From Fragilaria crotonensis (Eukaryota; Bacillariophyta; Fragilariophyceae; Fragilariales; Fragilariaceae), in assembly GCA_022925895.1 (NCBI GenBank), contig JAKSYS010000766.1:1-26856 (forward strand): 26,856 nt of DNA, read 5' to 3'. Within the stretch, counting starts at the first letter, position 1, and the number at the start of each line of letters is the position of its first letter. A model generated the notes under the pieces. It did no database searches and was not told the DNA's origin. It saw nothing but the letters and a program-made list of their open reading frames with translations. Made by a program: the position numbers and the translations under genes. Below, piece by piece: positions 13,313-22,438 of the stretch.

Positions 13313-13877
13313 ATTGATATACATTATGAGTTATGATGTATATAGAGAGAGAGGGACATTGGAGTGTTGCAGCTTGTCGATTGTATCCATTTGGCATATA
13401 TGATAGTAGCTACAAGGAAGGGGCAGCAATACCGGTAGTAGAATACTCGGAGTACTAAATTGGTGGAGTTCCAGAAGGTTCAATTTCCACGTGTAGGGCT
13501 GACGTACTGTGAATTGGATACAAAGGGGCTCCTCAGTACGAGTAGTGCAGAGTACCGTAGTACCAGGTACTACCTGGTTCTATGATCGTATGATCACGGG
13601 AGTTTCCCGCCACCTTCAATCAAACCTCTCAAGTTCCTACCCGAATCTCTCCACCATTCAGCGTGAAAAGTGTCTGTATTTCATACGTCTGCAGTTCGAA
13701 ACCCGAATGATGTATCATAGTGGTGTATGGATACAGAAAAAAAAGGGCCGACCATCGCAGACACAAACGTCTAACTTGTTGTCTTGTCTCTTGTCCAATT
13801 CACACATACTCTCTCTCGGACGCGGAGCACCATCAAGAATAACAGCATCAATAACAATACCATCAATTCTTTGAAAA
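13313..13877. promoter_or_regulatory. Intergenic region before the ABC-F gene with overlapping palindromes
   Basis: No gene is seen. At 13557-13573 GTAGTACC and GGTACTAC form an inverted repeat around one A. Overlapping it, at 13562-13578, ACCAGGTA and TACCTGGT form a second one around one C, so the same bases can adopt two alternative hairpins. TGACGT occurs at 13500-13505 and GAGTACT-type motifs near 13448. A regulatory role is not shown. Confidence 0.4.
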
Positions 13878-16800
13878 ATGGCACGAGGCAAGGGCAAAAA
13901 GGGTCGTAAGAACGATGATTGGTCATCTGATGAGGAGGGAGGTGATGCACCAGTCAACAAGAATAAGAACACCAACACGAACAGCAAAGTGACCAAGCCA
14001 GAAGCAACTGCAGGAGCACCAGCAGGAGCATCAGCAGCAGCAGGAGCAGCAGCAGGAGCAGCAGAAGGATTGTCTCGTAAACAAAAGAAACTACAAAAAC
14101 AACAACAAAAACAAACAACAGCATCGCACAATAAAAAGGGTGGCAGTGATTCGGACGATGACGATGACAAGGACGATATTCTTGCCATTATTTCAGGAGG
14201 TAAAAAGGGAAAGAATAATCATATTGCTGTTGATGATGATGACGACGATGATGATGATGATTACAATCGCCGCAATGTGGCACCTGTTGGTGGGAAAAAG
14301 AAGACGAAGAACAGCAAGGGAGGAAGACCAGCCATGGCATTGTCCCATCATGAGGACAAGGGTGACGACGGTGGGGATGATGATGATGATGAGGAAGATG
14401 AGGTGGAAGAAAAATACACCAAGCCAATCCCCAAAAGAAAGTCTGCTTCGAAAAAAGAGGACCACCGTGTCTCGTTCCAGGAGAAAAACGAAGTCGACGA
14501 CGAGGACGATGACGTCGACTTTGACGAGGAGGAGGAAGACGATGACGATGAAGAAGTGGAACAAATTACGTACGCCATCATTGATGACGATGACGGCGCG
14601 AAGAAAAAGAAGAAGAAAAAGGACAAGGATAAAGATAAGGACAAGAAGGAAAAGAAATCAAAGAAGGACAAGAAGGAGAAAAAGAAGGATAAGAAAGAGA
14701 AAGGTGCCGATGACGACGAACCTGTTGTTCAATCACAACCCAGTCAAGAGGATCGAGGAGTACACTCCGACAAGGAAGAGGTGGAGGTCGCAAAAGTGAC
14801 GGAAAAAGTGGCCACTCTCGCAGTCACTGAACCCGAACCACCAGCTCCACTTGCCCCGGCACCTCCTCCTGCTGCCGCGGCGAAACCGGCAGTACCTAAA
14901 GCTCCAAAGCCACATGCCAAAACAAAGCTGGAATTGCAAATTGAAGAAGCCATGCGAAAGAAAAAGGAAGCAGAACAAGAGGCAGCATTCAAGGTTCAAG
15001 AAGCGGCGCGTCTTGCTGCGGAGAAGGAACGCCAGGAAGCTGAAGAATACGATCGCATGGAAAAGGAGGCGGATGCAATTAGAAAACGAATGGAAGAAGA
15101 AGAACAGCAAGAGTTGGAACAATTTTACGGGCATGGAGATGAAGCGTGGAATGATAAAAGTGCTGCGCAGCGTGCAGCGGAACTCAGTGCCTTGAGTGGG
15201 CCGGACATGACGGTACGTTTCAATCAATTTCGAAATCCATATCTGTACATTCTCGCTGTAAATATCTTGCTGAACAGTTGCCACACTATATTCTTACCCG
15301 CAAAACATTTAATGTATACAGCTCACTCATGGCCCCGACGGCAAGAAGTTAAGCAATAAGGAACGAAAGAAGCTCCTCAAGGATCGTGAGGCCGCTGCTC
15401 GTATGGCAGAATACGAATTGGTGGCAGCCAAGGCCTCCCAAGAGGGAGCACAGTTTGCCTGTTCTCAAACTGCAGTCAACGAGAAAGATCCACAATGGGA
15501 GAACTCCCTTGACATCAACATTCCGAATTTCAGTATCTCCGCAGCTGGAAAAGTCCTCTTCAAAGATGCTGTCTTGTCGATTACCAAAGGAAGGCGCTAC
15601 GGATTGGTTGGTCCCAATGGAAAGGGAAAGAGTACCCTGCTCAAAATGATTGCATCGGGCGACCTCAAGATTCCACCGCGTGTCGATTTCCTTTACGTGG
15701 AGCAGGAAGTTGTTGCCGACGATACCCCTGCTGTGGAGGCAGTCCTTAAGGCAGATATGAAGAGATGGAGTTTACTCAAGGAAGAAGAGACATTGATGAA
15801 GGCCCTTGACGCTGGCGACGAGGACATGGCCAAAATTGAACGCCTCCAAGTTGTCACGGGGGAGCTCGTCAGTATGGGAGCTGATTCCGCCGAGGCGAAG
15901 GCAAGACGAATTCTTTTTGGACTTGGCTTTGATATGGATATGCAAGTCAAGCCCACCAAAATGTTCTCGGGTGGTTGGAGAATGAGAATATCGTTGGCTC
16001 GCGCACTCTTTGTGGAACCAACACTTCTGATGCTTGATGAACCGACAAATCATCTTGATTTGAATGCTGTCATTTGGCTTGATGATTATTTGCAACGTTG
16101 GAAAAAGACGCTCTTGGTCGTCTCGCATGACCAAGATTTCCTCAACAGTGTCACCCAAGAGATCCTTCACATTGAAGACCTCAAGCTTGTGTCGTACAAA
16201 GGAAACTACGACAGTTTCAAGAAGGCTGAAAAGATTAAATTCGAGCAAACAGTCAAGGCATGGGAGAAGCAAGAGAAGCGCCTTCGCGAGCTCAAGCGAT
16301 CTGGCCAGTCAAAGCAAAAGCTCAGGAGAGTGTCATGAAGAACGCCAAGCGCGAGCCTGGTGGTCGGAACAATAAAAAGACGAACGATGCCATTGCCTCT
16401 GGATCGCAGACAGCTACGCAGGCAGCCCTTATCAATCGCCCGAAGGAGTATCACGTGCAATTTCATTTCACGGATGTGGCGGATATCGGTCGTCCAGTAA
16501 TGGAAATCAACCAGGTTCATTTCCGGTACTCTCCAAAGTATCCTGTCATCTTTGATAAAGTGGACTTTGGTATCGATATGGACAGCCGTATTTGTATTGT
16601 TGGTCCTAACGGAGCTGGAAAGAGTACGCTACTGAAGCTCATGACAGGCGAGATTGAACCAACCCGTGGTGAAATCAGGCGCAACCCTCGTCTGAGAATG
16701 GGTGTGTACAATCAGCACTTTGTCGACAAACTTCCAATGAACAAGACTCCTGTGGAATTCCTAAGGGATAGGTTCCAAAGCGAAGACTACCAAAGTGTGC

Positions 16801-17246
16801 GAAACCGCCTCGGCAAGTACGGGTTGGAAGGGCATGCCCACGAAGTTGTCATGCGAGACTTGAGTGGAGGGCAGAAGGCTCGTGTTACCTTTGTTGAGTT
16901 AAGCCTCCAAGAGCCGCACCTACTGCTTCTCGATGAACCAACTAACAACTTGGACATTGAAAGTATTGATGCTTTGATTGATGCCATCAATGAGTTCTCC
17001 GGCGGTATTATTGTTGTCACGCACGATCAGCGGCTCATCGAAAATTGTCAGTGTAATTTATGGGTTGTCGAGAAGCAGAAGGTGACTCCCTGGGAGAAGG
17101 GCTTTAGTGATTACAAGGAAACATTGTTGACTGAGATGGAGGAACAGATTGAGAAAGAGTCCATGTTGCGACAAAAGAAATTGGAGGAAGCTGCCAAGGT
17201 CAAGGCGGAGAAGTTGGCTCTGTTGGCAAGCAGGCTAAAGCGTTAG
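13878..17246 (+). CDS. ABC-F family ATPase (ABCF1/GCN20-like) with long charged N-terminus; frame broken at 16320/16321
   Basis: ABC-F proteins are soluble twin-ATPase factors acting on ribosomes; ABCF1 and Gcn20 work in translation initiation and its control. Exons are 13878-15212 and 15322-17246 (109-nt intron, GTACGT...ATACAG). The first ~445 residues are runs of Asp/Glu and Lys plus an Ala/Pro linker and a coiled coil rich in E, K and R, as in ABCF1. ABC1 has Walker [10 protein letters not shown] (542-550), signature FSGGWRMR (660-667), Walker [13 protein letters not shown] and VSHDQDF. ABC2 has GPNGAGKST (nt 16602), [20 protein letters not shown] and VTHDQR. There is no transmembrane segment. 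In the linker after SGQSKQK the frame shifts by one base. A single missing G between 16320 and 16321 would keep [12 protein letters not shown] in frame and give about 1,086 residues. As read, the protein would stop at 16336-16338 and lose ABC2. Confidence 0.92.
15213..15321 (+). other. ABC-F intron
   Basis: GTACGT donor and TGTATACAG acceptor, phase 0. Splicing joins GPDMT to [17 protein letters not shown]. The last is a typical pre-ABC1 basic helix. Confidence 0.85.
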
Positions 17247-17408
17247 AAATTATTCGAAATCGAACTTGACTTCGCGTTTTTCTCGGCGAGCGTATCTTAT
17301 TTCCAAGCTGCCAAGGTCAAGGCAGAGAAGTTGGTTCTATTGGCATGCAGGCTAAAGTGTTAAATACGTTTCAGTGTCGAACGCGAGTTCGCGTTTTTCC
17401 ACGTCGAG
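17188..17408 (+). repeat. 117-bp-period tandem duplication of the ABC-F 3' end
   Basis: Unit 1 (17188-17290) covers the last 19 codons, the TAG and about 45 bp of 3' flank; unit 2 (17305-17408) repeats it with substitutions. The coding part [22 protein letters not shown] recurs as [22 protein letters not shown] with no indel. The period is 39 codons, and the 38 codons from the TAG (17244-17246) to the second stop TAA (17361-17363) are open. Confidence 0.85.
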
Positions 17409-17545
17409 GGTGTCGCATGTCCATGTCAGTTTTGGAGCACCGTGGAAGTGACGTGCAAAAAATGGTCCGTTTCGTCAACGTATTGAACGTTGAACGTAGG
17501 CGTTTGCACTGGACAGTAGACCTAATTCACCATTCGCAATCACAA

Positions 17546-17860
17546 TTACAAATAGAAGTACTCATTGAATGTCATTAAAAAATTGACTCGAATCCCGATG
17601 ATCGATTGTGGCTCATATTCGTCGACGCACATGAAGTCCGTACATGACGAAAGAACAACGTTGAGATTGTTCATCAATTCGTACATGGATTCATCAAATC
17701 GGTTGAAACCTCGTGTGCCAAGTTTGGGTGCAGAACCTATCATCCTGATGAATCGGAGTATGCTGTAGAAGGTATGCTTTCCCTCACGAAAACGGCTCAT
17801 TTGATCATACAGTAGCTCAGGCAAATGGGCTATTTTTACTTTATTACCCCTTACCAGCAT
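17546..17860 (-). pseudogene. Possible piggyBac-like transposase fragment
   Basis: The open frame of about 104 residues contains LYDQMSRFREGKHTFYSILR, then FIRMI, a spacer with FDESMYELMNNLN, and CTDFMCVDE. This resembles the order in piggyBac-type DDE transposases: a 'MSRxRFexIlRflrF' block, a block around the region leading to the first catalytic Asp, and a 'xSVDE' block. No other catalytic block follows and the start is weak, so it is at best a fragment. The assignment rests on pattern similarity only. The remainder of 17409-17975 has no other recognisable gene. Its right part (about 17825-17960) is related to the flank at 20070-20160. Confidence 0.35.
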
Positions 17861-17975
17861 ATTGGTACTGCATCTTGAAGTCCGCCGCGCCGCACAGGTT
17901 GCCTGACAAAACTATTCATTCCGTTATCTTGAACGCGACAGGTTCGTACAAAGTGAGTGACGGATCCTGTATCCT

Positions 17976-19133
17976 TTATCCTATCACTTGTTCCTTTGAA
18001 CAAAAGGGATATGGACTATAACCGGACTTGCAACAACCTGAATTACATTTGACTTCATCACAGTCAATATAGACAGATGTTTGGCCTGCGCAGAGGGATG
18101 GCGGAATTGTCCCCGACAACAGATTGCTAGAAAAACCCAATTCACTTAATTGTGTCAAGAGCCCGATCTCGCTTGGGATTTTAGAAGTCAACTTATTCCT
18201 GGAGAAATCCAACCCAGTGAGCTTTACCAAGCGCCCGATCTCACTTGGAATCTTGCCAGTCAACAAATTTCCAGTATTCAGCTCAAAGTCGATGGGTATC
18301 ATGAGTATGATTGCCCCACCGAAATCCAACCGAGTCAACTTTGCCAAGCGCCCGATCTCACTCGGAATTGTTGAAACCAACTCATTGCCTGCAAAACTCA
18401 ACCGATCGAGCTGTGTTAGGCGCCCGATCACACTCGGAATCTTCCCAGTCAAATGATTGAAGTCGAAGCCCAATGCAATCAGCCTTGTCAAGCGCCCGAT
18501 CTCATTGGGAATTGATGAAGTCAATGCATTCAAAAGGAAATCCAAACCTGTTAGCCGTGTCAAGAACCCGATCTCAGAAGGAATTGTTGAAGTCAATCCG
18601 TTGCCGGCGAAACCCAAGTACTCAAGATCGGTCAAGAGTCCAATCTCAGATGGAATTGTCGAAGACGTCGTCATGAAGGAAATATCCAAATACGTCAGTT
18701 GTGTCAAGAGCCCAATCTCACTTGGAATTTTTAAACCCTGCGTTGGCGAGTCTTGGTTTGGGTTTATAAAGGACCTTGCCTCCAGGCATGCAGCCAATGG
18801 TGTGAGGGAGAGGAAATTACAGGCGATTATGAAGTGTTCGTTAAGGGACGGCGTTGGACGACGAGTCGTTGGACGGCGCGTTGTTGGACGGCGCGTTGTT
18901 GGACGGCGTGTTGTTGGACGACGAGTTGTTGGGCGGCGAGTTGTTGGACGGCGTGTTGTTGGACGACGAGTTGTTGGACGGTGTGTTGTTGGACGACGAG
19001 TTGTTGGGCGGCGAGTCGTTGGACGGCGCGTTGTTGGACGAGACGATTGTGGCTGCGTGGGTAGAGCTGCTGCTCCTGACGACAGCAACGTGGTCAGCAA
19101 CGTCAACCAGTACAATGAAAAGATCCTCATCAT
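17976..19133 (-). CDS. Secreted LRR protein 1 with PTTRR repeats and Cys-rich C-terminal cap
   Basis: Starting at the tandem ATGs 19128-19133, aligned with the start of the third paralogue (MRI-x-SLY-x-LTLL), the protein is about 385 residues. It has a signal peptide ending near SSGAAA, twelve xTxRP pentapeptides, an N-cap with two Cys (IACNF...AACLEAR), eight plant-type 24-residue LRRs (I-P-S-E-I-G-x-L-T-x-L-x-x-L) and a C-cap C-x7-IDCDEV-x-C-x2-CC-x-SG-x3-P-x2-C. The sixth LRR carries an extra ~10-residue insert (18262-18320). There is no transmembrane segment or kinase domain, so it is predicted to be extracellular or wall-bound. Function is unknown. The frame stays open upstream to 19226, but that part lacks a signal peptide. 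Flanks on both sides are related to those of the third locus. Confidence 0.8.
   Translation of the reverse strand: MMRIFSLYWLTLLTTLLSSGAAALPTQPQSSRPTTRRPTTRRPTTRRPTTHRPTTRRPTTRRPTTRRPTTRRPTTRRPTTRRPTTRRPTTRRPTPSLNEHFIIACNFLSLTPLAACLEARSFINPNQDSPTQGLKIPSEIGLLTQLTYLDISFMTTSSTIPSEIGLLTDLEYLGFAGNGLTSTIPSEIGFLTRLTGLDFLLNALTSSIPNEIGRLTRLIALGFDFNHLTGKIPSVIGRLTQLDRLSFAGNELVSTIPSEIGRLAKLTRLDFGGAIILMIPIDFELNTGNLLTGKIPSEIGRLVKLTGLDFSRNKLTSKIPSEIGLLTQLSELGFSSNLLSGTIPPSLCAGQTSVYIDCDEVKCNSGCCKSGYSPYPFCSKEQVIG
18854..19033 (-). repeat. 15-bp minisatellite coding PTTRR, 12 units
   Basis: Twelve 15-bp units, read on the plus strand as variants of TTGGACGGCGAGTTG. Units differ at silent positions (GGCGCG, GACGAG, GGCGTG) and one encodes TTHRP. 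The third paralogue also has twelve units. Confidence 0.95.
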
Positions 19134-20251
19134 CGAGTTGATGTAGTTGTGTAATGGTAGTTCAGCGTTTTCAGTATGATCAGTGTGAGAAATCCAACGG
19201 AAGCGATAGTGTTCTGATAACAACAACTGGAGGATGGCCTTGGAATCGATACAACCGGAGTTATCGACAAGGGAATGAAAGAGGCAGTGACTTTGATCTT
19301 CGTCGAGATCAAGATTGGAACCGCGAGAAATTGAACTTAAGAAAAAAGTACTTCGGTAAAAATTGTGATGTTAAAGAGCGGTAAAAGTGGATTTAATCAT
19401 GACGTGAGATGCAGTAGGGGAGCTGTAGCCGTTGGGACGGTTTTTAGTTTTGTGGATGATCATTCCGCCAAGGAGGGACTGAGAGGCAGAATACAAGCGA
19501 CTTCCATCCGCGGATAGGTGCATTCCGATAACTACTAGCTAGCACATGGATTTTGGATTTACGCTTTACTGTAACAGACGCGTTTGGTGTCATCCCTGTT
19601 CAGGTGATGCCACAGGAAACTGGACACTTGGCGTGATGTTGCAAGAATATGCTGCAACCGGTGCGTCATTTAGAGAGTTCTGGGTTCTGGGCTTTTGGAA
19701 ATCTCTATGAACATAATACATAAATCCATGGAGTGAATTCAAGCAAGAATTGGGAAAAGTTTTGCGTGCACGACGCTATCATTCGTCGAGTACCGCATTG
19801 TGTGCTCCGGCCCTCGGACGTTTGGTTACAACAAGCAGAAAGCAGAAACGAGATTTTCCAGTCTTTAGGCAGTCATCGCATGACCTTCATTCAGGTCATT
19901 CTTTATATATATCGTATACCCCCGTTACCGAGCATGGCATGCATGATTTCACGCATTGCATACCTGAAATCAATTGCAGAACAGCGACGGGCAACGCAGG
20001 CCCTGGATTAAAATCTGAAACGCTTACGACGTAGAACAGGTTTGTGAACTGTGTAGAGAGGCGCACTCGCTTATTTTTACTCCGTTATCTTGACCATAGC
20101 ATTGGCATTGCATGTTGCGTTCCAAGTTCCAACGCACTGCGCAGATTTTAATTCGTCAGATGTGAAACAATTCATTTCATGATCTAAAAAAAACACTATC
20201 GTTGAAAATGATTAAAGGATCGGTGTCCTGTCACTTGGTCCTACTAACTTA
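19134..20251. other. Region between LRR loci 1 and 2: duplicated flanks, no intact gene
   Basis: Around 19546-19596 the sequence matches 26666-26706 upstream of the third LRR gene (ATGGATTTT..., then GCGTTTGGTGTCAT shared by both), so the upstream flank was copied with the gene. The last part (about 19925-20190) matches the 3' flank of the third gene at 24380-24665. It includes ACGCAGGCCCTGGATTA and CAATTCATTTCATGAT, and on the plus strand ends the remnant frame ...AEQRRATQALD-stop at 20009-20011. A 92-codon open frame at 19733-20011 contains that remnant and is not otherwise recognised. Confidence 0.55.
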
Positions 20252-21079
20252 CTAACAATACCCGAATGGCGATTTACCTGAGCCGCAACAATTCGATGAA
20301 CAAGTGACTTCATCGCAGTCAATGTAGACATAAATTAGGGATGGCGAGCAGATGGACGATGGAATAGTCCCCGACAACCGATTGTTGTACAAGGCCAACA
20401 TATCTAGTCGAGTCAATCGCCCAATTTGACTCGGAATCCTACCAGTCAACTGATTGTCGGCCATGTACAACTGATCGAGCTGTGTCAAGCGCCCGATCTC
20501 ACTCGGAATACTTCCAGTCAACTGATTGATGCGATTGGTGGTGGGATAGGCAAAATTAAAATAGGGATCGCTGAAAGACAACCTTACGAGTTTTTCCAAG
20601 CGCCCGATCTCACTCGGAATGCTCCCTGTCAACGAATTCACTGAGAAATCCAACGAATCCAGCTGAGAAAGTCGTCCAATCGCACTCGGAATGCTGCCCG
20701 TCAACTTATTGAAGCTGAAATCCAAAACAATCAGCTCTATCAAGCTCCCGATCGCATTCGGAATGCTGCCCGTCAACTTATTGTAGTTGAAACCCAAGTA
20801 CGTCAGCTTTGTCAATCGCCCAAGCTCTCTAGGAATTGTTGATTTCAATTTCAAAGCACTCAGGAAAGGACCCGAGAAACTCAAATGCTCCAAATTTGTC
20901 AAGAGCCCTATCTCACTTTGAATAGGGCTAGACACATTAGAAAAACTCAAAGATGTCATCTGTGTCAAGATCCCAATCTCACTTGCAATTGGAGAAGAAA
21001 TACCGACAAAATCAGTTTTCCTTCGACATTCAGCCAATGATTGGACGTAAAAGCAATTGCAAGCAATCCTGTACTGTTC
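20252..21079 (-). pseudogene. LRR protein 2, lacking its 5' end
   Basis: The frame encodes the N-cap (IEQYRIACN...LAECRR, matching the other two paralogues), about eight LRRs of the [11 protein letters not shown] type, the variable insert (20524-20575), two more LRRs and the Cys cap (IDCDEVTCSSNCCGSGKSPFGYC, ending at the stop). Upstream, an in-frame TAA lies seven codons before the conserved IACN segment. No signal peptide, no PTTRR repeats and no usable ATG are present within about 200 bp. Either the 5' part was lost, making this a pseudogene, or an unrecognised upstream exon exists. The LRR part itself has no stop or frameshift, so the loss may be recent. Confidence 0.65.
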
Positions 21080-21378
21080 AATAACTTGTTATAGTTGGCT
21101 TACTCGCTGTATGTCACGGATCGGGCTGTATGACTCACTGTACGTTGCCTTTGTTGTCATCTACAGCTCTGCGTACTCAGATTTGACGTCAGAGCATAAG
21201 ATGGAACGTTGCTTCGAATTACATAATCCACATGGTGTCGGCAGCAAGTTTTAGCGATAACAAGACCCAAAAAAGCAAAACACGACTTGTTTTTTACGAA
21301 CACACCCGGAGATGATCAACAACTAACCCGGAAATTGTCAAGATTTGGCGTGATTTGGCGTTGTTTGGCGTTGACCAT
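21080..21378. other. No gene seen
   Basis: Short open frames only. Three imperfect 10-bp copies of (A/G)TTTGGCGTT lie at 21343-21373, immediately before the tandem repeat. Confidence 0.5.
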
Positions 21379-21752
21379 GACAAAAGTGCCTATTGTGCAG
21401 TCACTTGATGCCGGACAGCAAGAAGGTGATTGCAAGACCCAAAAGGTGGACAAGACAGAGCCTTTGATGTGATTGAAAGGGTTCTTGTCGGTGTTTTTGG
21501 GGACAGGGGACATGATCATTGTGAAGATGATATTTAACACGGCAATTTAACACGTGAAAATCTAAAATTGACAAAAGTGCCGATTGTGCAGCCATTAGAT
21601 GCCAGACCACAAAAAGTGATCACAATTCAAGATGGGCATGACAGAGCTTTTGTTGTGATAGAAAGTAGTGTTGTCGGTAAATTCAGAGATAGCAGTCATG
21701 ATCATTGTGAAGATGAGATTTAACACGGATTTCACCACGTAAAATCCGAAGA
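21379..21752. repeat. Tandem repeat, two units of 191 bp
   Basis: GACAAAAGTGCC, ATTGTGCAG, GATGCC, GACAGAGC, TGTGAT-GAAAG, TGTCGGT, CATGATCATTGTGAAGATGA, TTTAACACGG and CACGT-AAAATC occur in the same order from 21379 and again from 21570. Units are perhaps 70 percent identical. The minus strand of both units carries related peptide frames (LN-x-IFTMIM...), too degraded to call a gene. Confidence 0.7.
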
Positions 21753-22133
21753 TTGATTTTTGTACGGTGAATTTTTGGATAATTTGTCCTTTCCAGAGCG
21801 ATTCATTTAGGACAAAAAGTTTTGCGACGACCACAAAATTGGTCTTTCTTTGCATCAATGTATCTCCACCATTTTTAGGACAAAATAGGAAAGCAGCACT
21901 GATTTGGAAAGGTCATGAAGTCAGGAACAGGATTTACGACTACGATTTTAGTGGTATTGGAAATCTGGAGATAGCGAGGATCGCCAAAAATTGTCCTTTT
22001 TTTGTCCTACACTTTTCAATGTTTGGGGTTATTATTTCTCAGAACGTACTTTGTGTGAAACCTTCCTACAGTAATTTACCTACGGTACTACGTACTATTT
22101 TCTACGATTAGAGTATCATCTCCGGTGATAGCC
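21753..22133. other. No gene seen; TTTGTCCT inverted repeats
   Basis: TTTGTCCT near 21784 and AGGACAAA near 21810 form an 8-bp inverted repeat, and the same octamer or its complement recurs near 21877, 21990 and 22000. The window begins with a similar TTTGTCCTAC. This may be decayed transposon end sequence. Confidence 0.35.
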
Positions 22134-22171
22134 ACTAGAGACCATTCGGGCTCTGGAGCAGTGGCCCGATC
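22134..22171 (-). repeat. 38-bp interspersed repeat, copy B (inverted)
   Basis: Reverse complement of the unit at 2502-2539, with GGCCACTGCTCCAG in place of GGCTGCTCCTCCAG in the loop region. It lies 57 bp downstream of the stop of the remnant frame 22229-22438. Confidence 0.7.
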
Positions 22172-22228
22172 CAGCCAGCCCCTCGTTAAAGTGCCGTTAC
22201 TATTCTTATTTTTGTATGATCGAAAAAC

Positions 22229-22438
22229 TCATTCTTCATTACAGAGTAGATAACGGTTTCTCAGTTCATGTAAAGCTTGATTTCTCAACCAATTCCTCAA
22301 ACGACGCTGAGATAGTGCATCGTTATGCTCCTTGGGTTGGCTTGTACACTGTACCACGAGATGCACGGACTCATCGTTGTTCGGCTTTTTGGTGAAGTCG
22401 ATTTGAGGCCTGAAATTGACCTTCCACGTGGACGAAAA
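22229..22438 (-). pseudogene. C-terminal remnant of an unrecognised protein
   Basis: A 69-codon open frame without Met runs to a TGA at 22229-22231. It reads FSSTWKV, then DFTKKPNNDESVHLVVQC and a helical, arginine-rich end ALSQRRLRNWLRNQALHELR. Codon use looks protein-like, and the frame is closed upstream by TAA. It may be the last exon or the tail of a mobile-element protein. I do not recognise the family. Confidence 0.35.

Noticed and set aside
14140-14799. Other-frame Met/Arg/Thr-rich and Ser-rich frames across the ABC-F N-terminus
   Set aside because: Low-complexity GAT/GAC and AAG runs open all frames. Only the Asp/Lys frame joins the ABC domains.
19134-19226. 31-residue N-terminal extension of LRR protein 1
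   Set aside because: It is hydrophilic and would bury the signal peptide. The homologous start in paralogue 3 is at MRI-x-SLY.
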